Made by a program: the position numbers and the translations under genes
Shown here: one piece after another, positions 1 through 8,785 of the stretch
Layout of the letters: every line of letters begins with the position of its first letter
Numbering within the stretch: the first letter of the stretch is position 1
From: Lachnospiraceae bacterium
Lineage (GTDB): Bacteria > Bacillota > Clostridia > Lachnospirales > Lachnospiraceae
DNA: 42,261 bases
Assembly (NCBI GenBank): GCA_017558145.1
Contig: JAFYWF010000106.1
Coordinates: 1-42,261, forward strand
Direction of reading: 5' to 3'
The notes under the pieces: model-generated
Databases searched by the model: none
The model's input: only the letters and a program-made list of their open reading frames with translations
What the model was told of the DNA's origin: nothing

Positions 1-531
1 TGATTCGGCCAACATATTCTTATTGACCATTCGATTAGGACGATTCATGAAATAATGAAGAATATCATATTCTTTCCGACTCAATTCCAATGGATTACCT
101 TCAACAAGAACACGGAAATTATCTGGATACAAAGAAACATTTCCCAAAGTAATGCAATTCTCTCCATCCCTATGTTTGCGACGCAAAACACTTTTTACGC
201 GAGCTGTCAATTCTGCCAAATGAAAAGGTTTGGGTAAATAATCATCAGCTCCTAAATCAAGTCCAAGAATTTTATCTTCCAAAGAATCTTTCGCGGATAT
301 GATAATGACATTTTCCTTTTTTCGAAGCGTTTTCAAAGACTGAAGGATTTCAAGTCCACTTCCATCAGGCAACATGATATCCAACAGAATACAATCATAA
401 TCATACAATTCAACCTTTTCCATTGCTGACTCCAAATCAGATGCAGTTTCAACTACATATCGTTCATTTTCCAACGAACGACTGACCAACTCACGCAAAG
501 AAGGTTCGTCCTCTATTATCAGAATTTTCAT
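1..531 (-). CDS. OmpR-family response regulator (5' part; runs off the window)
   Basis: Two-component response regulator. The first 177 residues are present and the gene continues past position 1. It opens MKILIIEDEPSLRELVSRSL, a receiver start with the acidic pocket EDE, followed by the phosphoacceptor in LLDIMLPDG (about residue 51), the conserved switch region IIISA and Lys in LPKPFH. After residue 125 the winged-helix DNA-binding domain begins (LSRKEYDILHYFMNRPNRMV), typical of OmpR/PhoB and of Bacteroidetes RprY/CusR-like regulators. The start at 531 gives the full receiver beginning. A cognate kinase would be expected outside the window. It faces away from the RiPP and defence genes and is probably core chromosome. 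The target is not visible. Confidence 0.93.
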   Translation of the reverse strand, partial: MKILIIEDEPSLRELVSRSLENERYVVETASDLESAMEKVELYDYDCILLDIMLPDGSGLEILQSLKTLRKKENVIIISAKDSLEDKILGLDLGADDYLPKPFHLAELTARVKSVLRRKHRDGENCITLGNVSLYPDNFRVLVEGNPLELSRKEYDILHYFMNRPNRMVNKNMLAES

Positions 532-851
532 TGCATTTCTTCATTTTTTACAAAGAAAGCACTTAATTCTGAAATAATATTGAATTTATCTATTTTTCTT
601 GCTTACAGCAATTGCATACCGATAACAAATATCAAAATAATAACCAACATTATAGCTATTACTTCCCATTTAACCTTCCATTCCTTACTATTCATAAACA
701 TTCTATTTTTCATAAAAACAATGAAATTAAAAAAATGTTCATCACTCCCCACGTTCGCCTAAATGGTTTCATTTGAAACTATTTTTGCACATTTCTTTGA
801 AATTTGAGCAATAAATTATATCTTTGCACCCGAATTTAAAACAATAAAGAC
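532..851. other. Intergenic region between divergent genes
   Basis: This 320-base AT-rich stretch separates the divergent response regulator and DUF2147 genes. Apart from the promoter at 796-826 I see no coding region or RNA gene. Short frames here have no plausible start context. Confidence 0.6.
796..826 (+). promoter_or_regulatory. Bacteroidetes sigma-ABfr type promoter of the DUF2147 gene
   Basis: TATCTTTG (819-826) matches the -7 consensus TAnnTTTG exactly. A TTTG -33 box at 796-799 lies 19 bases upstream. The start codon at 852 leaves a leader of about 19 bases. Confidence 0.8.
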
Positions 852-1307
852 ATGAAACAAATTCTAATGACCATCCTTTGCGCTTTATTCGTGGCAATGC
901 CTACTTTCGCACAAGGTATCAATGACAAGGCAGACAACATCATCGGTGAATATTTGACAGACCGTGGCGGAAGTAAAAGTAAAGTACGCGTAACAAAAAA
1001 TGCTAATGGTACTTATGACGCCCAACTTTTTTGGGTAGAAAAACCAAACGATGAGAAAGGAAACAAAAGAAAAGACACCAAAAATCCGGACAAGAATCTT
1101 CGTAATGTGGACATTGATAAAGTAGTGATTGTACAAGGATTGAAATACAACGCAGTAGACAAGACTTGGGGAGAAGCCAAAATTTACGATCCATCAAAAG
1201 GTATCCGTGTCAATGTAACAGCAGAGTTCGTAGATGCAAACAAATTAAAATTGCGTGGTACAATTTTTGGAATTGGAACTACCATCTACTGGAATAGAAT
1301 TAAATAA
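852..1307 (+). CDS. DUF2147 family secreted protein
   Basis: A 151-residue exported protein. Residues 1-20 form a Sec signal peptide (MKQILMTILCALFVAMPTFA, cut before Q). The mature part matches the DUF2147 pattern: an opening 'IIGEYLTDRGGSKSKVRV', then 'LFWVEKPND', a polar run 'KNPDKNLRN', 'GLKYN', 'IYDPSKGI' and a final 'YWNRIK'. DUF2147 members are small periplasmic or outer-membrane beta proteins of unknown biochemical function. It is monocistronic, with its own promoter and a strong terminator. The function is unknown; the family assignment is from memory of the fold pattern. Confidence 0.85.
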   Translation: MKQILMTILCALFVAMPTFAQGINDKADNIIGEYLTDRGGSKSKVRVTKNANGTYDAQLFWVEKPNDEKGNKRKDTKNPDKNLRNVDIDKVVIVQGLKYNAVDKTWGEAKIYDPSKGIRVNVTAEFVDANKLKLRGTIFGIGTTIYWNRIK

Positions 1308-1333
1308 TGGAAAAATCATCATTATTATTTATC

Positions 1334-1364
1334 AAAACAGAGGATGCATGCATCCTCTGTTTTT
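1334..1364 (+). terminator. Rho-independent terminator after the DUF2147 gene
   Basis: A perfect palindrome, AAAACAGAGGATGCA and its complement, is followed by a T run. It lies 27 bases after the DUF2147 stop codon. Confidence 0.85.
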
Positions 1365-1381
1365 CATTATTATACAAACAA

Positions 1382-1440
1382 AAAAGGTTCAAATCTTGAT
1401 TTGAACCTTTTAGCGGAGAGAGAGGATTTCGAACTCTTCC
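1382..1440 (-). other. tRNA-3'-end-like fragment followed by a hairpin; possible old attachment site
   Basis: Read on the minus strand, 1440-1412 looks like a tRNA 3' end of the serine/leucine class: a T-loop-like GTTCGAAAT followed by CCTCTCTCTCCGC. A perfect 14-bp inverted repeat (1382-1395 with 1398-1411) comes directly after it, as after real tRNA genes. The 5' part of a tRNA is missing, so this is only a fragment. Integrating elements often leave such fragments at one end. I found no second copy in the window. Confidence 0.4.
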
Positions 1441-1636
1441 CTATAAAGCTTTATTTTCAATCAGTTAATGTTCAAAATTTCATTTTCTGTAGCATTTCTG
1501 TAGCAATCTTATGATTTTCTAATGAAATGCTATTGACAGCCCTTTGCCATCATGTTTACGGGTTCAAAGATAGATATTTTCCAACTTATATCCAAATAAT
1601 TTATAATAAACATGTTACATATTTTTTGCTACACTT

Positions 1637-1690
1637 TTAGTGCAAGGTGCAAGCCCCTTAATATATAAGGAGGCTTGCACCTTGCACTAA
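1637..1690. repeat. Long perfect inverted repeat (19+5 bp stem)
   Basis: Arms 1637-1655 and 1672-1690 are perfectly complementary over 19 bp (TTAGTGCAAGGTGCAAGCC). An inner CCTTA/TAAGG stem continues it with a 5-base loop and one bulge. It lies about 45 bases upstream of the promoter of the AAA-ATPase gene and has no T tract. It could be a REP-like or MITE-like element, or an extruding cruciform. Its role is unknown. Confidence 0.75.
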
Positions 1691-1735
1691 GGACACCATG
1701 ACTCATTTCAATCAAAGCAAATATTCCATGGATAA

Positions 1736-1767
1736 TTTGTGAATAGAGAAAGTTTTTCGTTATTTTG
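1736..1767 (+). promoter_or_regulatory. Promoter of the first AAA-ATPase/PDDEXK gene
   Basis: TTTG (1736-1739), 20 bases, then TTATTTTG (1760-1767), one mismatch from TAnnTTTG. The same layout with near-identical sequence is found before the second copy (13711-13742). It places transcription start near 1774, so the upstream ATG-like triplet at 1765 cannot be used and translation starts at 1798. Confidence 0.7.
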
Positions 1768-1797
1768 CTACATAAACTAAAGCAAACGGAAAAACAT

Positions 1798-3384
1798 ATG
1801 AAATACCCGATTGGAATACAAAGTTTTGACCAAATTATCAACGATGATTACGTATATGTAGATAAAACTGAGTTGATTTATCGATTAGTAACTGAAGGAA
1901 AAATCTATTTTCTCAGCCGTCCACGTCGTTTTGGAAAAAGTTTATTGGTTTCTACTCTCAAGAATTATTTCTCTGGTAAAAAGGATTTGTTCAAGGGGCT
2001 TGCCATTGAGGCTTTGGAAAAGGACTGGTTAGAATATCCGGTCTTTCATATAGACTTTAACGGAAATGATTTCACCAAATCAGGTACATTGGAAGACATG
2101 ATAGAAGGCACAGTTGCTTCATGGGAAACGGTTTATGGAAAAGATCCAAATTTTAACAACATAGGCAAGAGATTTTCATATGTATTGGCACAAGCTCATA
2201 AAAGATATGGCCGTAGAGCAGTAGTACTTATTGATGAATACGACAAACCTATTCTTGATGTACTCGATACAGGTATGTCATCAACAATCAATGGTGAAAA
2301 GCGATTGTTGGAAGAGCACCATCGTGAAGTTTTGAAAGGATTTTATTCAACCTTCAAGGCTGCGGACGAACATTTGCAATTTGTACTTCTCACCGGTGTC
2401 ACCAAGTTCTCACAAGTGAGCGTATTCAGTGGTTTCAACCAGCCGGCAGACATCAGCATGGACCCCCGTTATGAAGCGCTATGTGGTATCACGACAGAAG
2501 AACTTTATCATTATTTCAATGACCCCATACAGACATTGGCCATAAAATTTGGATTTACAGAAGGCGAAATGAAGGATTTCTTAAAGCAGAAGTACGACGG
2601 TTACCATTTTGGTGAGAATTTGGTTGACATATACAATCCATTCAGCCTTTTAAATGCTTTTGCATCACAACGTATCGACGACTATTGGTTCCGTAGTGGA
2701 ACACCCACCTATTTGGTTCGCCTACTGAAGCACAACAAAGAGAATTTGAATGAATTGACCGGAAAGTATTACGACCCAAGCCAATTCATCGATTACAAAG
2801 CAGACGTAGGAATGCCACTTCCTATGATATACCAAAGCGGGTATCTCACTATAAAGGGATACAACATGCGTCAGAACACATTCTTGCTAGATTTTCCGAA
2901 CAACGAAGTAAAAAAAGGCTTTGTCACTATCGTTGCCAATGATTATTTAGATACAAAAACAGATACAGGAAGTTGGGCACGCGATGTGGTCAATGCTTTG
3001 GAAGCCGGAGATACAGAACTGTTTCGCAAGTTATTAACCTCCTTCTTGGCTGACATTCCTTATACCATGCGCCGTAAGGATAACGAACGGGAAAAAGAAC
3101 GTTATTTCCACTACACATTCTACTTGCTTATGCGCATGATTAGTTGCTACACCGTTTACACAGAGAAACAGCAGAGTGAAGGTAGGGTGGATTGCATTAT
3201 CGAAACGCCTGATTACATCTATATTTTCGAATTCAAGCTTGATGGTACGGCTGATGAAGCCTTGCAGCAAATAGAAGAAAAGGGTTATGCCCTTCCTTAT
3301 CAATCAGACAGTCGGAAATTACATAAAATTGGAGTTAGCTTTTCTTCTGTAACAGGTACCGTCGATGATTGGGAAGTTATGTAA
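1798..3384 (+). CDS. AAA-ATPase-like / PD-(D/E)XK nuclease protein (copy 1)
   Basis: A 528-residue protein of the AAA-ATPase-like (PF09820) plus PDDEXK_9/DUF1703 (PF08011) family, which is expanded in Bacteroidales. Residues about 1-290 hold the ATPase: opening MKYPIGIQSFDQIINDDYVY, Walker A variant RPRRFGKS (41-48) and Walker B VVLIDEYDKP (about 141-150). The C-terminal domain carries GRVDCI...YIFEFKLDG, the Asp and Glu-x-Lys of a PD-(D/E)XK site. Cellular function is not established; mobile-element or defence roles are proposed for related proteins. The start at 1798 follows from the promoter and from the paralogue at 13775. The large deaminase gene begins 31 bases after its stop on the same strand, so the two may be cotranscribed. 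Confidence 0.85.
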   Translation: MKYPIGIQSFDQIINDDYVYVDKTELIYRLVTEGKIYFLSRPRRFGKSLLVSTLKNYFSGKKDLFKGLAIEALEKDWLEYPVFHIDFNGNDFTKSGTLEDMIEGTVASWETVYGKDPNFNNIGKRFSYVLAQAHKRYGRRAVVLIDEYDKPILDVLDTGMSSTINGEKRLLEEHHREVLKGFYSTFKAADEHLQFVLLTGVTKFSQVSVFSGFNQPADISMDPRYEALCGITTEELYHYFNDPIQTLAIKFGFTEGEMKDFLKQKYDGYHFGENLVDIYNPFSLLNAFASQRIDDYWFRSGTPTYLVRLLKHNKENLNELTGKYYDPSQFIDYKADVGMPLPMIYQSGYLTIKGYNMRQNTFLLDFPNNEVKKGFVTIVANDYLDTKTDTGSWARDVVNALEAGDTELFRKLLTSFLADIPYTMRRKDNEREKERYFHYTFYLLMRMISCYTVYTEKQQSEGRVDCIIETPDYIYIFEFKLDGTADEALQQIEEKGYALPYQSDSRKLHKIGVSFSSVTGTVDDWEVM

Positions 3385-3415
3385 GATATACATATTTTTA
3401 CTAAGGATTTAAGAA

Positions 3416-6139
3416 ATGGAAAATCTAAGTTCTGTAATACGTGCCATTTTTGTTAAAATGGACGGTGATGAAGTTCTAAAAGAATTAGGATTTTGGAATA
3501 TTGAAGAGAAGGACACTAGCATCCCTTCCCATTTGGACTCCGACATTATGGAGTCCAACATTGTGAATAGATTACTAGAAGTCAATAGCAAAAGTACAAT
3601 AGACCAACTTTCTATGTTAGGTCAAATAGTTCAACATAAATGGATGGAAAAAGATAAGGCCTGTATATCGTTACAGTTTCAACAAGATTCATCTGTTTTT
3701 AATATCTTATTACATTTTGCATCCAAATGCCTAATCATAAAAGACCGGGAACCATTATGTCAATACCATTATTTACTAAGATGGCATATGCTTACAACGA
3801 TGGTTGGTGAAGATCTCTTTACAACATCTTTTTTAGCATCAAGGGATATAAAGTTGAAATATGAACGACAGAGTTTTGACTGGAGTGCGTTTATAGGACA
3901 TAATTGTAAAGAATTAAACAATCTATTTGAAAAGCCAATTTCCGAGCTACACATGCATTTAAATGGTTCGTCCTATAATTTTGACCTAAGCTGGCAATGT
4001 TTGATGAACAATATATGCAGAATGCAAAAGCACTTTGAGAATGAACATCCATATAATAAATATAAGGAATCAGCTAAAGATATGTACGAAAAGATGAAAA
4101 GGGCAGCATTCATCAGATATTATTTAGCTGGTGCAGTTGGTTGTATTCCACAAAAAATTACAACCAAGCAACTTTATGACGCATTATTTCCTGACAAGGA
4201 ATTTATCGAAAAGTGCAAACAGGATATTAAAACAACAACAGATAATGAAAGAATTATATTTATAAAAGAATTTTTAAAAAACAAGATAGATATACAGGAG
4301 TGTATAGATCAGAATCGTAATTCAAATCAGAAAAAATCAATTGATGAGTTCTACTCATTGAAACAAAAGCAAAATTTTGATAATGATTTGCAAACTGACG
4401 ATGTGTTAGACTATATTTATGTCAGCCATTATTCACCTGAACCTATAGAAAACAAGATTTTAGCATCTGAACGTAAGTTCATGTATATGGTATTTAAGGC
4501 CATTTACAAAGACGATAAGAAAGAACACAGTGAAATTGCAACCTTGTTTTATGCGTACTTGCTATATAAGAGTTATTTTAGATACGATATTTTACAACTG
4601 AATGAAAGGGTAGGCTTTGCAAATTTTGCCAGTTACGAAGAAAAGAAGACGGACTATATTTTAGACGAATACAAACATTTGTTGTATAAGGCAGCTATTG
4701 AAGGATTTCTTGAAAAAGGACGTGACAACAACAGATTCCTTGAAGCACGTATTGCGCCCAAAGAGAGTGAAGATGAAATAGTGAAATACCTGAATAAAAT
4801 CTGTAATGAGATAAATCCTAAATATAAAGGGAATTACGATTTTATTTTCCATTTCATTAAACAAAGAGACGAACGATTAGAGAAAAGTTACCGACACTTC
4901 AACTTACGTGAAAGAATCAAACGTCAGTCTTATGCAATTTATAATTTTCGCAACAATAAAAGCAATTGGGAAAGTGGAGACTTTTTAGTCGGAAAGGTTG
5001 TTGGGCTTGATGCTGCAAACTCCGAAATCTTTTGTCGTCCTGAAGTTTATGCACAAGCATTCCGTTTTTTAAGAGGACATGAATTATCAATAAGTGAAGA
5101 TGTCGACTCGTACCCTGATGATTTGAATGTTACCTATCACATTGGTGAAGATTTTATGGATATTGCAGACGGTTTAAGAGCCGTAGAAGAAGCCTTGATT
5201 TTTCTTAATCTAAGAAATGGGGACAGGTTAGGCCATGCATTAGTATTGGGAACAGATGTCAGACGTTATTACGAGAAAAGATGCTATACAATATGTGCTA
5301 CCAAACAAGTTATATTAGATAATTTGGCATGGCTTCACCACAAATGTATTCGGTTATCTGGTTACACCCAATTGTGTGGATGGTTAGAAATCATGTTCTT
5401 GAAATATTTCACGGAAATATATGGATCAGAACAACATAAGGATGGAAATATCATTGAATCACTTTTTGCGGAAAACAAGAATGAAGAAAAAGAAAAACTT
5501 TCAGACAACATACAGGACTATTATTTATCTTGGTTACTTAGAGGACATTCTCCAATTATTGGGTTAGAATTGGATCCCAAACAATTGAATGAAGAATCCA
5601 GTGAAATAGATAAACAATGGGCATTTGCCGGTATCAACCAACACGAATGGGCTATTATTGCTTTGAAAAACGAAAGAGCCAAAGAACTTTTCGATGCCTA
5701 TCATTCACATAAATATGCATCTATAGGCGACCAAGGTGATACCTTAACAATACCCTATATATACTTGGATGAATGGTATCGATTACTGGAAAACATTCAA
5801 GAACAATTGTTGGAAAAAATAGAAAGAAAGCATATAGCCATAGAATGTAATCCTTCATCCAATTATAAGATTGGAGAATTTGAAACGTATGAAGAGCACC
5901 CTATTCTTAAATTTTTCAACTATGGCCTATCAACGCCTTATGCTAATCACGATATAGCCGTTTCGATAAATACGGATGACCAAGGTATATTCGCCACTTC
6001 GTTAGAGAGAGAATATTCTCTTATGTCATTAGCCATTGAACGAAGCCAAACTGAAGATTTCAAAAATTCGCCGAGGGCAATTGTAGAATGGTTGAATAGA
6101 GTAAGGGAAATGTCAATGGAACAAAGATTTAAACATTAA
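3416..6139 (+). CDS. Very large adenosine deaminase-family protein (RdrB-like size)
   Basis: A 907-residue metal-dependent deaminase of the adenosine/AMP deaminase superfamily. All active-site motifs are visible: ELHMHLNG (metal ligands H179, H181), TYHIGED (H575, catalytic E578), DRLGHA (H607), ECNPSSN (near 811) and NTDDQG (D854, D855). Ordinary adenosine deaminases are about 350 residues. The extra length lies before the first motif and as a roughly 390-residue insertion between the first two motifs. That size fits RdrB, the deaminase of the RADAR anti-phage system, but no RdrA-type ATPase, SLATT or Csx27 gene is adjacent. The upstream gene encodes an AAA-ATPase/nuclease of another family, and a 126-residue protein follows 14 bases downstream. 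Expected chemistry is adenosine or deoxyadenosine (nucleotide) to inosine. Substrate and immune role are inference. Confidence 0.8.
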   Translation: MENLSSVIRAIFVKMDGDEVLKELGFWNIEEKDTSIPSHLDSDIMESNIVNRLLEVNSKSTIDQLSMLGQIVQHKWMEKDKACISLQFQQDSSVFNILLHFASKCLIIKDREPLCQYHYLLRWHMLTTMVGEDLFTTSFLASRDIKLKYERQSFDWSAFIGHNCKELNNLFEKPISELHMHLNGSSYNFDLSWQCLMNNICRMQKHFENEHPYNKYKESAKDMYEKMKRAAFIRYYLAGAVGCIPQKITTKQLYDALFPDKEFIEKCKQDIKTTTDNERIIFIKEFLKNKIDIQECIDQNRNSNQKKSIDEFYSLKQKQNFDNDLQTDDVLDYIYVSHYSPEPIENKILASERKFMYMVFKAIYKDDKKEHSEIATLFYAYLLYKSYFRYDILQLNERVGFANFASYEEKKTDYILDEYKHLLYKAAIEGFLEKGRDNNRFLEARIAPKESEDEIVKYLNKICNEINPKYKGNYDFIFHFIKQRDERLEKSYRHFNLRERIKRQSYAIYNFRNNKSNWESGDFLVGKVVGLDAANSEIFCRPEVYAQAFRFLRGHELSISEDVDSYPDDLNVTYHIGEDFMDIADGLRAVEEALIFLNLRNGDRLGHALVLGTDVRRYYEKRCYTICATKQVILDNLAWLHHKCIRLSGYTQLCGWLEIMFLKYFTEIYGSEQHKDGNIIESLFAENKNEEKEKLSDNIQDYYLSWLLRGHSPIIGLELDPKQLNEESSEIDKQWAFAGINQHEWAIIALKNERAKELFDAYHSHKYASIGDQGDTLTIPYIYLDEWYRLLENIQEQLLEKIERKHIAIECNPSSNYKIGEFETYEEHPILKFFNYGLSTPYANHDIAVSINTDDQGIFATSLEREYSLMSLAIERSQTEDFKNSPRAIVEWLNRVREMSMEQRFKH

Positions 6140-6153
6140 TATTATTATAAATT

Positions 6154-6534
6154 ATGGAAGCAAAACACTTTTTTCTCAAAGAATGCTATTTACAAAAGAC
6201 CAATCATTATGATGCATTAGAACTTCTAGCTAATGATACATATAAAAAGTATATAGAACTTTGGAAAGACATAAAACTCAAATATGGTAAGATTGAAGAA
6301 GACGACAAAGAATTTGTTTATGCATATGTAAATGTCAAAGGAAATGATAATGAGAAAAAGATAGGTATATTATTAGAGGAAGATGCCAACCTTTTAAAGC
6401 CTTACCTACAAATGGATTGGGGAGATCTATTTGAATGTAAAATATGCAAATATGATGAAAATGCCGATGAAAATAAAAGATTTGGCGTAGCAATATATGT
6501 AAAACGTAAAAAAACTAACCTAATAATAGTCTGA
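6154..6534 (+). CDS. Small unknown protein downstream of the large deaminase
   Basis: A 126-residue charged, soluble protein with no signal peptide or membrane segment. Visible features are a helical N-terminal half (ELLANDTYKKYIELWKDIK) and a beta-rich second half (FVYAYVNVKG, KIGILLEEDA, FGVAIYVKRKKT). I do not recognise a family. It starts 14 bases after the deaminase stop and is probably cotranscribed, suggesting a partner or regulator. Its last 20 bases overlap the end of the convergent SNF2 gene. Confidence 0.7.
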   Translation: MEAKHFFLKECYLQKTNHYDALELLANDTYKKYIELWKDIKLKYGKIEEDDKEFVYAYVNVKGNDNEKKIGILLEEDANLLKPYLQMDWGDLFECKICKYDENADENKRFGVAIYVKRKKTNLIIV

Positions 6535-8785
6535 TGTCTTCTATCGTTAATTTATCATTTGACGAATTAAACATAGAAATAGTTTGACGCTTTTTATTTT
6601 GTAATTGAAGAATTTTTTCTTCAACAGTATCTTTACATACCAAGCGTAAAACCAGGACATTATTCTTTTGACCAATGCGATGGGAACGTGCCATCGCTTG
6701 GTCTTCTACAGCAGGATTCCACCAATCATCAAGCATAATGACTCTATCTGCAGAAGTTAAATTCAATCCAACCCCTCCAGCTTTAAGACTAATGAGAAAT
6801 ACCGTTATTGATTTATCATTCTGAAATTTTTTAACCTGCACATCCCTATTACGTGTATCTCCATAAAGTACCACATATTGTATGTTGGATTTATCCAACA
6901 GTTTCTCCATTTCATTTAATGCACTTACAAATTGTGAAAAGACTAGTACTTTCCGACCTTCTGATTTAAATTTGAGGATATAATTAACAGCAATTTTAAG
7001 TTTTGAACTCTCAGGCAAAGAATTAGTATTGAGATCTTGTGGAAGTAAATTAGCAGAAACACAAGCTTGTCTTAATCTCAACAAGCCTTCAATAGCAATA
7101 CTACTGACACGCCCACTCACACCTGTAACCAAAGCCTGCAATATTGCATGATGAATCCTTTGATATATAGCTCGTTCAGAATCGGACAATTCTATATATA
7201 TTGTCTTTTCTGTCTTTTCCGGAAGGTCAGACAAAACTTGTTCCTTGTTTCTTCTAAGAATAAAAGGTTTCAGCAGTTTACTTGTCAAACCAATATAAAC
7301 CTCTTTTGAAGTCGGTATACCCATTGATCGTAAACTATCATATAGAACTTTCATTTCAGGTATAAGAACTATAAAATGAGACCACAATTCATCAATAGTA
7401 TTTTCAATTGGAGTACCTGTTAATATAATCTTGTGTTTACACTTAAGTTTTCTAATAGCTTGGTATTTCTGCGTTTGACGATTCTTTATAATTTGAGCTT
7501 CATCAATAATGATTGTATCATATTCATGATTTATATAATCATTTATATGAATTCTCAACATATCATAACTGACAAAAGTCAATTGCTTCATTAGCTGAGG
7601 AGCAAAAGTTTGCACCTCATTTTGCCAATTGTAAACCAATGATGTTGGAAGTATAATCAAATGCTTGTTGGTGGCAGCATCAACACAACAAAGATGGGCA
7701 ATGATTTGAACAGTCTTTCCAAGCCCCATTTCATCTGCCAACAAACAACCTTGATGATTTTTGCGACGTTCTTGGAGCCATAATACACCATCCTTTTGGT
7801 AATCTCGTAATGATGCTTTAAAACTTAGTTTTAATAATTTGTCTATTTTCCTTTTTTCTTCTTCCGACAAAGATACATTATTAAGGTAAAGCGAATTTAC
7901 ATCAGAAGGAGATTTTACAATATTCTCAACGATTGTTTCATCATCTACTTTTTCGACATCATTCTTTCTAAAAAGTAATATATTACCATTAAACACATGA
8001 TAGTTTCTACTATGTAAGAAACCATCCAACAATTGTTGTGAGAAATTAGATTCTGGAGTTTCTTCTGTAGAGAACCACACAATTCCAGATGGTTCAGAAT
8101 GTACATAAACAGCAGTATGAGACCTACTCTGATTGGTCACATATACTTTCCAACCCCTTTCCACCAATTGCTTTATAAAATCTGTATCATAATCACTCAA
8201 TGTCAAGGTCGCGGTCTTCCAATCATATCCATCACCCAACATTTCAAGTAGAGTCTTTTCCTTATCGTTATCCCTCTCAAATAAACTGTTTGCATGAGTA
8301 AGATATGGAATTGAAGAATATACTGGAAAAAAGCTACTTAAAGCATCAGCATATCGAACCCTGACATCTATCTTATGTTTCCAATCGTTTAGATTATTGA
8401 TATACAACTCACCACAAAGCAATGTACCAACAGAAATCATATCATTTGTTGGTAAATTCTTTAAAGGACAAGCTATTTTTTTTGCACTTCCTTTTCCTTG
8501 AAATTGAAAATAATTTCTGGAATGCTTTTTCAATATCATCCTCACGGAAGATATAGTTAAAAGTTTCGGATTAATCCTGAAAGGTTGATGTTGAAAACCA
8601 GCATGATTCAAGAGGTACAAGATATTTTCATTCTCTGTCACACCTTCTTTATACAGATCGTCCAAACTAACTTTCCTTAAAAATGGTGCTAGAGAAGCAG
8701 TTCTTCCCTCCAAATTGACCTCTACCCTTATCTTAGGAGTCAAGCTATCACGGGTCTCGTAAACACAAGTCAACCTATATGCCAT
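6515..8785 (-). CDS. SNF2-family DEAD/DEAH-type helicase/translocase
   Basis: A 756-residue superfamily-2 ATPase. The N-terminal 310 residues match no domain I know and have no obvious zinc ligands. The SNF2 motor follows: Walker A LLADEMGLGKTVQ (about 346-358), DEAQ box IIIDEAQIIKN (about 425), motif III ILTGTPIEN, and the C-terminal helicase lobe with LVFSQFVSAL, LISLKAGGVGLNLTSADRVI, DDWWNPAVEDQA and SHRIGQKN (arginine finger). SNF2 proteins move on double-stranded DNA and are frequent in phage-defence loci. The start overlaps the stop of the upstream radical SAM gene by one base (TAATG on the minus strand), so translation is coupled. It is the last gene of the M42-peptide-rSAM-SNF2 operon. 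Confidence 0.9.
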   Translation of the reverse strand: MAYRLTCVYETRDSLTPKIRVEVNLEGRTASLAPFLRKVSLDDLYKEGVTENENILYLLNHAGFQHQPFRINPKLLTISSVRMILKKHSRNYFQFQGKGSAKKIACPLKNLPTNDMISVGTLLCGELYINNLNDWKHKIDVRVRYADALSSFFPVYSSIPYLTHANSLFERDNDKEKTLLEMLGDGYDWKTATLTLSDYDTDFIKQLVERGWKVYVTNQSRSHTAVYVHSEPSGIVWFSTEETPESNFSQQLLDGFLHSRNYHVFNGNILLFRKNDVEKVDDETIVENIVKSPSDVNSLYLNNVSLSEEEKRKIDKLLKLSFKASLRDYQKDGVLWLQERRKNHQGCLLADEMGLGKTVQIIAHLCCVDAATNKHLIILPTSLVYNWQNEVQTFAPQLMKQLTFVSYDMLRIHINDYINHEYDTIIIDEAQIIKNRQTQKYQAIRKLKCKHKIILTGTPIENTIDELWSHFIVLIPEMKVLYDSLRSMGIPTSKEVYIGLTSKLLKPFILRRNKEQVLSDLPEKTEKTIYIELSDSERAIYQRIHHAILQALVTGVSGRVSSIAIEGLLRLRQACVSANLLPQDLNTNSLPESSKLKIAVNYILKFKSEGRKVLVFSQFVSALNEMEKLLDKSNIQYVVLYGDTRNRDVQVKKFQNDKSITVFLISLKAGGVGLNLTSADRVIMLDDWWNPAVEDQAMARSHRIGQKNNVLVLRLVCKDTVEEKILQLQNKKRQTISMFNSSNDKLTIEDIRLLLG

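Noticed and set aside
1412..1440. A full tRNA gene
   Set aside because: Only the 3' end is present. No acceptor 5' strand, D-arm or anticodon arm can be folded from the neighbouring bases.
1765..1797. Earlier start for the first AAA-ATPase protein
   Set aside because: It lies inside the -7 box and before the expected transcription start. The paralogue at 13775 begins at MKYPIGIQSF.
1798..6139. A complete RADAR (RdrA-RdrB) system
   Set aside because: The upstream ATPase belongs to the PF09820/PDDEXK_9 group, not RdrA. Only the deaminase half fits, so it is reported as RdrB-like in size and motifs.
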